Source of the DNA: Marchantia polymorpha subsp. ruderalis
Lineage: Eukaryota > Streptophyta > Marchantiopsida > Marchantiales > Marchantiaceae
Direction of reading: 5' to 3'
Length of the DNA: 64,000 bases
NCBI GenBank assembly: GCA_037833965.1
Contig: AP031352.1
Location: forward strand, 29,018,501-29,082,500
In this document: piece by piece, positions 49,291-60,032 of the stretch
Numbering within the stretch: the stretch's first letter is position 1
Layout of the letters: each line of letters starts with the position of its first letter
The notes under the pieces: generated by a model
Told to the model about the DNA's origin: nothing
The model's input: only the letters and a program-made list of their open reading frames with translations
Databases searched by the model: none
Position numbers and translations under genes: made by a program

Positions 49291-50335
49291 GTATTCTACG
49301 ATCATGAAAACAAAAAAAAATGGCGAAAAAATAAGTATATACATGAAGAAAGTGAAAAATAAAATATTCAAATTTAATAAACTAGTATTCTATGTGAATG
49401 ATATGCTCATTTTGATGAAAAAATATTACGACGTTGAAAAGTGTAATAATCCACTGAATTTTGCAATTAAAATGAAGTATTTAAATAATTTCAAGTTTCT
49501 ATTAAAGATGAATGTTCATAGAAATTTTGGAATAAAATAACTTACAATTAAGTCCAGGCAAGTATATTTCATGTCTGCTTGATAGGATTAACATGATAAT
49601 TTAAAAAAAATTATAAATTCTTGTGACACATAAAATTTTTAAATTTTTGCATCTTAATATAAAATCGAGGCCATATGTATAAAACAGATTCCATTTATTT
49701 CCTATGATAAATTTTTTGACACCGTCATGTATTTGATGATATACATAAAGTCTTATATTGCGCTAATTATGAGCAAGGTGAGCAATTGTGTGTTAAATCA
49801 AGAAAAGATATATAGAAAACATGTCAAATGAGTTTTAAAACATCAAAAGAGACTTAAAGATTGAGTTACTTATTTAATGTATCTTACATAATGTCAATTT
49901 TTTATAAGATTACGTTCATGCTGATTATTGTAAATATTTGAACAAATATACATCTACAATTAGATATTTATTTATTCTTGATAGCATATGTATTAATTGG
50001 AGATCAGCTTTGCATAAATGCCTAATTAAGTTCACAACGGAACACGAATAAGTAAGTACATCAAAAGCACGTAGAAAAACTTTTAGTTGAATGGAATTAG
50101 AACAAAGATGAGATTAAAAATGTTCACTATGATAGCTAGAGTGTGTTATATTTTGCTAGAAATCCTATAAGATGCAATCGTATGTAACACATTAACATTG
50201 CTGAAACATGATATTTTCAATGATCATTGTGATAATTAGAGTGTGTTATATTTTGCTGAGAATCAAATGATATACACGAAGGTGAAATACATTGACCTCA
50301 GGTATCACTTTACCTATTTATAGGTTCTGATGAAA
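49290..50335 (+). pseudogene. Decayed Ty1/copia pol remnant (reverse transcriptase and RNase H)
   Basis: On the plus strand, 49304-49540 contains LVFYVNDMLI, a decayed form of the copia YVDDML active-site box, followed by an LLKMNVHRN block matching the usual LGM-I-R segment. Further on, about 49722-49860 reads VMYLMIYIKSYIAL, like the copia LMY-RPDIA region. The block at 49935-50050 reads INWRSALHKCLIKFTTEHE, like ISWKSK-Q--VA-STTEAE. Finally YFAENQ and KYIDLRYHF near 50250-50310 match the RNase H end. Stops and frameshifts are frequent and the active-site Asp is Asn, so it is dead. The Y-to-stop, W-to-TGA and Q-to-TAG changes fit heavy drift towards A/T. Confidence 0.75.
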
Positions 50336-50467
50336 ATATTGAGAGATAGTAAAGATTGATAATATAATGAATTTAGTTACTAAGTTAAACAAAATTAATC
50401 TTTTGAGCTACAAACATTGGAACATTGAGCAATATTTCAAAACTGAAGTATCTTCTTGTAAACTAAT

Positions 50468-50499
50468 CTGCCAGATCGGTGAAGTCACCGATCTGGCAG
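50468..50499. repeat. Perfect inverted repeat, 15-bp arms
   Basis: Arms 50468-50482 and 50485-50499 are exact complements around AG. It sits between the copia remnant and the peroxidase promoter. Confidence 0.85.
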
Positions 50500-50893
50500 T
50501 TCACATGTGCATAGTATTGGAATCTACGTCGAAAGAGTTTGGATGTCAATAATGTTGAATCATGTAAGGTTTGCCTCAGACATTATACTAGACAGGCCAG
50601 ATCTCATGACAGTTTCTTCTGAAACTCCATCTGGTAACAAGGAGTTGATTCGATTCTCAGCAACTACTTCAATATGTATAAGGCTCATACATGATAAACA
50701 TTTGAGGTCATGAAAAACTTGTGCTAGAATGCAGCACATAGTGATGAGGATCGTGTGCTTAGGCTTGATTTATGCAGGTCTTCGCTTGACAGGTCCCTTC
50801 GGGTGGCATGGTCTGACATCGTCAAGATCCATACCGTCTGAGCGTGAATACTGTAGCAATGTAGAGCTCGTGTCAGCTTTGGAGAAGCAGGAG

Positions 50894-50900
50894 TATAAAA
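50894..50900 (+). promoter_or_regulatory. TATA-like box upstream of peroxidase
   Basis: TATAAAA about 370 bp before the peroxidase ATG. A long 5' UTR, possibly with an intron (a CACGTAAGC donor-like site lies at about 50965), would be needed to connect it. Confidence 0.3.
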
Positions 50901-51267
50901 AGACAGCCCAAGAACTCAGACTCACACCTCAGGCTCTCAACTGAGAGCTTCATTCGACCTTTGCACGTAAGCTCAAATCTAATGAGGGTTTGTTGATGGG
51001 GGTTGATTTATCAGTCTAGTTCTCTTTTTCACCATGTCATTTTATGGGTTGAACTTTGTACATAGAGCTTCAACTTTCCCGTCGAATCTCTCCAGAAATT
51101 ATGATAGCTGTCGCAGTTCGAACTGTCGGTGCATCGTATTCACAAGTATTAATCCCATGGCTCTGTGCAGGGAGGTAGCTGTGATCGTCTGTGACGATTT
51201 AGCTACCTTTGGCTGGTCGCAAAAAACTGCAACTTTGTTGGTTGTCGGAACAAGTGAATTTTAAAAA

Positions 51268-52782
51268 ATGGCCACCAGTTGTTACCAATGGTTCCTTTGG
51301 ACCGCTACAATTCTTCTGATAGCCGTGGTTTCACAAGGGCAGCTGACCACAGACTTCTATGACTCCACGTGCCCACAAGCTGCCACGATAGTAAAGCAAA
51401 AGGTCGATGAAATCGTTGACGCTGATAAGGGAATGGCTGCAGGTCTGATGCGCCTGCATTTTCATGATTGCTTTGTTCGGGTAAGCTCACTATCAAAAAT
51501 GCAGCTGCCAGATTGCTGTTGCCAGCCAGAATTGCCATTAGGAGCTGGTTTTGGCTTCAGGATCTCTCTGGATGGCTTCATGACTGAGACTGCGCGTGCA
51601 GGGTTGCGATGGGTCGGTGCTTCTGAATTCGACCAATACTACACTTGCCGAAAAAGAAGCGCTCATAAACAACGGCTCGCTTCGAGGATTCGAGCATATC
51701 GACGATATAAAGATGGACCTAGAGTGTTCATGCCCAGGCGTTGTGTCATGTGCCGACATTTTGGCCATGGTGGCGAGGGACGCCACCGTTAAGGTACAGA
51801 TTTCGGCGGTCGAATTCACGTGAGTCAGTCGGAGTATTAGTATAATAAAGTTAGATGATAAGTTTGCGGCCCTGGCAGAACCTTTGCTTGATCCATGGAA
51901 ATAAATCTCCCGTTGTATCGCGCAGCTCGGAGGATTGAGCTGGCCAGTGTTTCTGGGCCGCATCGACGGAGCATCTTCAGTTGCAGACGAAGTCAACAGC
52001 AGTCTACCATTCCGCACATACAACTTCTCCCAGCTCGTTGCGACTTTCGCCAAAGTTGGGCTAGACACGAAGGACATGATCGTCCTTTCAGGTGTGCTGC
52101 TTCCGTCCTTTGAGAATCTTCCAACTCATATCATCAGGTCATATCAGAGCTTTCATTTCATTTCATATCGGTGACATGGCAAGATTTCTTGTCGCTTGCG
52201 AAGCATGCGTTGCCATGGACGATTTAAGAAAATGTGCGAAAGCAAGTTAATACTTACAAGGTTTTACGTTTTCTCGAAGCCCCGAAGTGATCACTGGCCT
52301 TGAGGAATCATGAAAAAGCTGCATCTGCAAGACTGTCCAAAGCTGTAACGCAGTCTTTGGTGTGTCCTCATGCAGGCGGGCACTCCATCGGACAACTCCA
52401 CTGCGGAGCATTCTTCGAGCGTCTGTGGGACTTCCAAGGTCAGAATATCACAGACCCATCGATGGACCCGGAATTCGCCGAGTCTCTCAAGGCCCAGTGC
52501 CCTCGCGACAACCCTCTCCTCTTCAAAGGAGCCGATTCCACAAACGCCACATTCGACGCCGTCTATTACTCGGACCTGCTGACCCACAAAGGCCTCATGG
52601 ACTCCGACGTGGCGCTGATGAGCGATCCCTTGGGAGTGGAGTACGCCATCAAAGCTGTGCAGGACCCGTACTATTTCCTGTTCGAGTTTGGAATGGCTAT
52701 GATCAATATGGGCAACATTCCAGCGAGCGATCCTTATGGCTGGAGGAAGAATTGCGCAGTCATCGAGCCATGCAACAACTGA
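51268..52782 (+). CDS. Class III secretory peroxidase, four exons
   Basis: Coding exons are 51268-51480, 51602-51793, 51926-52091 and 52376-52782 (325 aa), with GT-AG introns. The product is a haem peroxidase that uses H2O2 to oxidise phenolics in the cell wall or vacuole. The first ~25 residues form a hydrophobic signal peptide ending near SQGQL. Exon 1 ends in the distal haem motif [10 protein letters not shown]. Exon 2 starts with GCDGSVLL and contains [12 protein letters not shown]. The exon 3/4 junction forms the proximal histidine motif VLSGGHSIG. The eight conserved cysteines of the family appear to be present, including HCGAF, QCP and the final NCAVIEPC. The protein ends shortly after the last cysteine, with no vacuolar extension, which favours secretion. 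The start at 51268 is the only one giving the signal peptide. Substrate cannot be told from sequence. Confidence 0.93.
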
Positions 52783-53846
52783 AATCTGTAGAAAACAGGC
52801 TTAGAGAACACTAAACTCACTGCAACCGGAAGGATACTGCAACTCACGTGCATTCTGTCTATGAGAACAGGCTTGCAATGAGACCAGTCCGTAGCACCTT
52901 TGCAATTTTTTATCTCGATTGAATCACATATTCTTTATGATGCACATCACTTCATAAGACATGTAGGTAAAGTTGAGCGCAAGTTTTCGCACTTTGAGGA
53001 CAGATGTTGACTGATTACGTTGCCAGTATCTATCTCAGCCGATTTATATAACAATAAAATTGCTCCAAGAAAGTTGAAGTCCATACATCTTTCCAACTGC
53101 GTGGCAGTGAAGATCCTTTCGTTTACGAGTTTCATACAAGCGTGAAATGTGGAGAAAGCCCACTTACCTGGAGTAACCCGTACCTCGCGCACAAATTTGA
53201 CTTGTGTGGATTTATGATTTTTAAAGACTACATGAATTGAAGATAATATTTATTTAATCATGATTAAAATTCACCAGTCACTAGAAATATTCAGGGACTT
53301 TTAATATAAGAAAAAAGATATAATATTATTATTCGGACACAAAAATGAAAAATTTACAATGTTTTTGAAGTAACATGGAACTGTCATATTCGTTTGCCTC
53401 GCTGAAGATCTGACGTAAGTTGTAATCACTTCAACGACCTCTAATGTGAACCATGTGCTTACTCGGGCGCGGGTGTCAACGAAGGAAACCAATCCGAAAT
53501 AGGTAGTGTCGAAACTCTTTCCAGTTCGTGCCAAGTCCGACTCGCCGAACTCTGTAACCACGGTGAGACTTATCATAGCTCAAAATCAATATAAGGAAAG
53601 ACTTGTAAATGGTGCATTTTGATGTGCGTTCTGGCCAATGGGCTCACTGAGCCGAAAACTGTAATAGAATTGTTAGTTTGGAATTTTAATTCTATTCGAA
53701 ATGTACCATATCTTATGTTCATGTCAACTGTGATAGATCTCACCCTTTCTTATGGAGCTTCTGAACTTTGTTTGGGCTCTGCTGTGTATTGCTGTCCATG
53801 CGGAAAGGTCACAAGAAATGAAACTATCTACAAAATCGTGGAGTAC
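52783..53846. other. Peroxidase 3' flank and intergenic DNA
   Basis: No gene recognised between the peroxidase stop codon and the start of the second transposon block at 53847. Confidence 0.45.
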
Positions 53847-55051
53847 AGTGGTAACCCACTTTTTGTTTTGTTGCGGAATTTAAAATAATTTTGGAAAACA
53901 GTACCGCAGCAGCCGTGTAAATGGTGATCGGTACATTTAAATAGAATGGAATTGGATAATCGCGGATCTCGTAGAATCCAGAAGTTGGGCGCAATGTTCG
54001 GAACAGGCGCCGACCTGAACAATCTATTATGAAGGAGTTCTCCTTCGGCGCAAGGCGCATAATCCGCCTTCGGCGCTAGAGGGATCCCTCAGAGTTTATG
54101 TAATTCACAACGCCTTGACTTCCTCACGGTCTTGTTGGAAAGAGCTCAACGCGGTCGTTCTAACGAGCCCAAGAACGCCTGGAACGGATGAGGACTCAGG
54201 GAGTTGTGATTGTCGGAAGATGCGAAGACGAGCGCCTACGCATAGGCAGGAGGAGTTCGTCGCCGGCGGGAAGTCCGCCAAGAATTTTGCCTACGCACAG
54301 GCGAAAGGAAGTTCGCCTACGCATAGACGGAGGAAATTCACCTACGCGTAGGCACTTCGCCATCAGCGGGAAATCCGCCTTCGGCCCTAGACGTTCGCCT
54401 TCGGAGGTGGAGCTCGTACGGCGCCTACAGCGCCAACGCATCAAGATTAGCTAAGTACTGACGGAGTAGCGAATCCGTACGGTCCGCCTTCGGCTCAACG
54501 CCTATGGCGGTACGGACGGGTGCGCCCTCGGAGGGGACAGGGACTCCGGAGACGTGAGCGCCCGCGGAGAGGCGAGAGAGATGGACAGACGGTACGGAAT
54601 CCGTTGACCGGGGTCAACGCCTTCTGCACAACCGCCTTCAGCGCTGCGCCTACGGCGATGCACCTACGCCGACGGACATCTTCTGTGCGGACGGTCAGCG
54701 CCTACGCACAGGCGAATGGAGTTCGTCGCCGGCGGGAAGTGCGCCGGGAAATCCGTCTTCGGCGGAAGGAGTTCGCCTTCGGCGGAGCGTGCGGAGGAAC
54801 GCCTTCGGCGGTGCGGGATCAACGCAAATCGGAGTACGAATGCGAGTAGCGCGTCGGCGAGAAAGACGCCTTCGGCGCTGCGCGACCATGTCCGCAGCGA
54901 AGTACGCTGGCGGAGTTTAAATTGACATTTCGAGCGTGCTAGTGAGAGCGCGACAGCGGAGCGTGAAGCCGCGCGTGCGAGAGGAGCGCCGTTACATCTC
55001 CGAGCCGGCGCAGCCATCAAGTGAGTCGACATTCACGACCAAGTGCAGACC

Positions 55052-58000
55052 ATGACATCCTGCGAGCGGAGAACGGACACCCCATTCTTGAATTTGCAAT
55101 TTCAATTTCTTGTGCGAGCTGCGCGCGTCCACTTTCTAGCCAGGAGACATTTCAGACATCACTGCGCAGAGACTCATCGGGTGGCAGAGAGAGAATTGAG
55201 TGCGCGACCGCAGGAATTGAGAGAGATCAGAATTTGCAGAGGAATCAGTGCCGCAGGCAAGAGGCTTGGGCATAGCGGAGGAGAGTTTGCGAAATCCGAT
55301 TTCTAGGACGTGATGTCGAAGTCCACTCAGCTGCAGATGGTTCCACTCAAGCTTCCGCAGATTGGGTTGCGTGCTTTTCAGGACCGCTGATTGCAGTGAA
55401 ACTCAATTTCTTGCTGTGGGGATGGAATTACATGTGCCCGGACATGGTGCGCGAATGGCAACCGGAGAGACACCAACTTACGCGCGGATTCCGACTGCAC
55501 GTAGATCGTTGGACTGTCCACGATTGGGGACAAGTGCTAGGGAGATGTGCAAGCGAGGACGGGTTCCTCCTATTTGACAGTGGGAGCGTCAAGATGTCAA
55601 AGGCGGAAGAGGACTCCTTTGTGGAATTGTTCAAGCGGAAGAAGTCCACCAAGAACGGGTACAGGACCCGTGACTATAGAGATCGCTTCCGCAGAAACGT
55701 AGCGATGACACTTTTGCAACTCTTGCAGCCGCACAGAACAACGTACATCACTTCTTGGCAAGTGTCTTTCGTGGAGCTCACATTGGCCGGAGCTCCAGTT
55801 CACTGGTCGCGTATCTTGCATAGAGTAACGCGACAGCATGCGTTTGAGGAGAGGGGACGAACGATCAATCATCTCTCTCCCTTCTTGATTAACTTTTATC
55901 GGTCGATGGGTTGCTTAACCGCGACCGAGCGTATTTAGTTTCCGCTGTTGTCACTCGACAATCCCGGGAGGTATGTGCGGGATAACGAGGTCGACTCCGA
56001 CGCGGAGGACACTCCGACTTCCACTCCACTGGCTCAACAGGATGCGGGGAGAGACACATCCGCAACGCGAGTACCGCGGAAGCGGAGATGGAGAGAGGAA
56101 CCGGAGAAAGAGCAACATCAAGATTCGGTTGCTCTCACACAAAAGAGGCCACTGCACGAGCTCTGCAGTCGGCCGAAGCAAAAAGCGCTCCGGCTTGTGT
56201 TACCTGCAAGCAGCGCGGAAACGGCGCGGGCCGCCGGAGAGAAGGAGACCCCATCCTCGGAGGAGGACGGGAATGCACGGACAACAGAGGGGTCAGAGGA
56301 CCTCCCTACGCCGATGGCACGAACGCCCTCGGCGGAAGTGAGACGACCTTCGGGTCAGGAGCGACAACACGCGGCACGGATGAGTGTGCCGCCTACGGAT
56401 AGGCGACTTCTTACGGACGGGAGACTCCTTGCGGATAGGCGAATCCCTACGGACGGGAGCACGCTTGCGCACAGGCGAGCACCTACGCATAGGCGAGACT
56501 CACCTTTGGTGCAGCGCAGGAAAGTAAAGGAGCCGGCGGAAGATCCGCCTTCGGCTCAAGGGCCTTCGAGGCAAGGTCCTTCGGCGGTGAGACCGCCGGG
56601 AAATGCGCCTTTGGTGCCAAGGCCTTCGGGCCACCGAGTTACAAGTAGGGAGCCGGCGGGGAACGTGCCCTCGGCGGGAAGTCCGCCGGAAGGTGTGCCT
56701 TCGGCGGAAGGGCCTTCGGGCCAAGGGACATCAGGCGAGCCGCCTTCGGCGTTGCGCCCTCGGCGGAAGCGCCGCCGACAATGGCGCATACGTATAGGCC
56801 GGACGCACCCCTGGCGCATGACCTAATGGAGGAGCGGGACCTATCGAAGGAGCGGGACCTAACGGAGGAGCGGATTGACTGTCGGCAGGAGGAAATACGT
56901 GTGTGCGATGCACAATTGCACTCCGCGTAGACACATTCCGCACGATCGCCTGCGGCGGTGGACGCCTGCGGCGATGAGGAATTAGCAGAAGCCGGACGGG
57001 CGGGCGATGTGAATTTGGCACAACCCCATTCACCCACCGCCTTGGACATTCTGGCAGGAAGCAGCAGGGGCGACAGTGGTTGCAGAGGATGTAGACATTT
57101 CGCAGCCACGCTCAAGACAGTCACCGACGAATTCTGTGGCGACCAAAATCCTCAATTCGGAGGATGACGAAGAAGGAGGATCGACGGAATCAGCGTCGGG
57201 ATCGGAATCAACTGAGGAGGAGGAGCAGTCAGTGGCAGGCACGCCGACGGCGGCGCTCTGCGAGCAGGTAGTACCTCTGTTGAGGTACCTTGATCGCAAG
57301 GTGGAGAAGTACGCGGACCCCCGCCAGCCTGGGTCTTACGTCAAATTAGTGCGTAGGCGAACTCGCACTAAAGTCCACACCAGCAAGTTGTTGGCCCGTG
57401 TGGATCAGGAACTTAAGGATCTGCGGGAGAGGCATGATTGCCTGTGGGGCCACCTCAATCTCACCAAGAAGATGTACAAGGCTCTCGACAAGACGAAGAA
57501 CGAGAAGCTGGAAGATTTCGCCAAGGCAAAGGCGAAGTTAGCAGAGGAGCTGGATTCTGAGCAAGCTCAGAATCAAATTTTGTCAGAGGAGCTCGTGCGA
57601 CAAACACGGTTGTTAGAGCAGTGTCAGCTCGCACGGCAGGCGGATGAAGAATTAATCCGCAAACCGCAATCCGAGTGCGGGGAATTGAGAGCGCAGCGTG
57701 CGGAGGCCGAATTGCAGTTGGTTGTAGTTGAAGACGATCACCGGCGGGAGGCAGATCGCACGAAGGAAGAATTGGCGAGGCGAGTCACCCATTGTCTCAG
57801 AGTTTACGCCCACTGGGAAGTGGCGGCGCAGGAGAAACTCACACTGCGCGAGTTAGAGCTTCGTGCGGCGGGGTTGTTATCAGATGATAGTCGGAGCCGC
57901 TGGCGAGTGGCGAAGAAGCTGGATTCGTTTCTGTCGAAGTCGCGGGACACCATGGCCACTCTCGAGACGGAGGTTTCTGCGGTGTTGCGGCGGTTGGGAC

Positions 58001-58119
58001 TGCGCAGTCGAGCGGAAGACTGGCAGGGTAGAGAGTTAGTGCACGGTAGTCCATCGCGCAGAAGGCGAAGCACGGGTTCTGTGGAGTGTAGTGTAGCGTG
58101 GTTCCGTGCAGGCGCGTAG
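55052..58119 (+). pseudogene. Element ORF, copy D, multiply broken
   Basis: The start ATG at 55052 matches that of copy E. A TAG at 55304-55306 and a single-base loss near 55380 break the N-terminal part. From about 55396 one frame carries the rest, with TAG at 55936-55938 and TAA at 56824-56826 and further stops before 57076. The frame then runs open through the acidic tract and coiled coil to 58119. The coiled coil has a third version of the variable segment (LTKKMYKALDKTKNEK). The disordered middle is richest in palindrome-encoded PSAEG / PSGQG peptides. Confidence 0.75.
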
Positions 58120-58167
58120 CCTAGTGCAGTGTAGTGTTAGTTAGGACTTAGAGGGTATAAAGTAGTT

Positions 58168-58184
58168 CAAGGCGTCTTGCCTTG
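58168..58184 (+). other. Covarying hairpin, copy D
   Basis: CAAGGC / GCCTTG stem with loop GTCTT, 49 nt after the D stop codon and downstream of TATAAAG. It is kept in this old subfamily. Confidence 0.6.
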
Positions 58185-60032
58185 GGATTTTTCCAGTTTC
58201 GGAAGTGCATATCAGGAACTCATTTTCTCTGCGTGTTTGTGTCCTTAGTTCTATCACCACGCAAGAGGAGCTACACCTTGGCGGTCCGCATTGTGTAGCT
58301 GAATGCCTTCGGCCGAATGTTCAGAGCTAGTACATTGGTTAGAGACTTGAGTAGTTCGGATCTACACCTGCGGGTGATTGCTGATGCTCAGAGTCAGTTG
58401 CGAGTTGAATACTTGAACAATTTCCCCCTTACACTTTCGAGTGATTGTTCTTGATTGTACTCCTTCGGGATTTTTCCCCTAATTGCCAAAGTGAATCTTT
58501 GCTACTTCGTGTAAGCCTTGATTGTAAATTCAGGTTACGCTGCAATAGTTTCCTTCAGGGTAACCCCTGTAGTATTTCTGGGAATGACAAGTGCCTAAGA
58601 ATTCAAACTCTTCAATAGACTGTTATGGTGTGCTACTGGATCGTTTTCTCAGTTGAGTCCCTCCGTGCGGACTCTCTGCGCGTTTTGTGAGTTGAACGTG
58701 TTGTTCGCCGCGTGTGAGTGACATCGATCCGAAGTAGGAAGTCCAACCCGGGTTCCTCACGCTAGCAGAAAGCTAGTGGAAGGGTTGTGTGGTACCCCAC
58801 TTTTGGCAATTTTGAGGAAATTAAAACATTTTTGAAAAACTGTACCCTGGCAGCATTGTAAATAGCCTTCGGTACATCAAAACAGAGTGAATCCGGAAGA
58901 TCGCGGGGATTCTCGAGGGATCTTGTAGAATCTGGGATTTGGGGTGCCGCAGTAAGGACAGGCACCACCCTCCCTGCGAGCTCCGCAGTTAGGATCTCTA
59001 CGGCGCAAGGCGCAAAGCCCGCCTTCGGAGGTTGCGTCCGCGGCTGTAGGGGAACCCCCGTAATTAGGTCAACCCTTGGGCGCCTTGACCAAGTTAGGGT
59101 CCCGTTGGAAAGAGCTCGACGCGCTGATTCTAACGAGCCCAAGAACGCTTGGAACGGACGAGGACTTAGGGAGTTATCGCTACTGGAAGAAACGGAGGCG
59201 GTCGCCTACGGCGGAAGGAGTTCGCCACCGGCGCGAATTCCGCCTACGCGGAAGGGGGAATCAAGTTTTGTCCTATGCGCGGACGAAGGCGTTCGCCTGT
59301 GCACAGGCGAAGTAGGGTTAGGGAAGGCGCGAAGTCCGCCTACGCACAGGCGTACGCCTGTGCACAGGCACTTCGGCGTCGGCGGAAAATCCGCCTTGGG
59401 CCCTAGAAATGCGCCTTGTGAGGTAGAAAGTGTACGGCGCCTTCCGCGCCAGCGCAGCGCCGCGTACGTCGGAAGAGCCGCCAGAGTAATCCAACAGGTA
59501 CGGACCGTGCGGACGGCACGGGTGGATGCGCTCTTGGACGGACGGAGTTGCGGCGGCGGAAGCGCCGACGGAGAGACAAGGAACGGACAGACTGGACGGA
59601 GACGGCTGACCACGGTCAACGCCTTCCGCGCCAGCGCAGCGCCGCGGACGGAATTGCCTGCGCACAGGCGAACGCCTGTGCACAGGAGGATGTTCAAGTT
59701 CCGCGCCGGCGGAGAATCCGCCGAGGCCCCTGCCTGCGCACAGGCAGGAGTTGAATTTTTGTCCGACATGCGGACACACGCGTCAAGGCAGAAGGAGATT
59801 GGCCGAGGGGCGGTACGAACAAGTGTACCGCGCAAGGCGGAAAACTCGCCTTCGGCGCTACGCCCCCATGTCCACAGGGTGACACGCTCGCGGAGTTCAA
59901 ATCCGCCAATTCGAGCGTGAGAGTTTAATCGACGACGGCGGAGCGTGAAGCCGCGCGTGAGAGCGAAGACCGTTCCAGCGTACAGCCGGCGCGGCCATCA
60001 AGTGAGACGTTCTTCACGACCAAGAGCCGACC

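Larger units (their letters stand above)
53847..58787 (+). mobile_element. TIR element copy D (old, interrupted by E)
   Basis: The 5' terminus AGTGGTAACCCACTTTTTG (first base changed from T) is at 53847. The leader runs to 55051, a degenerate ORF to 58119, and the 3' region to 58787. There copy E begins, so the last ~350 bp of D is expected beyond the window, after E. D is the most diverged copy with near-complete structure, related to B and G. Confidence 0.8.
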
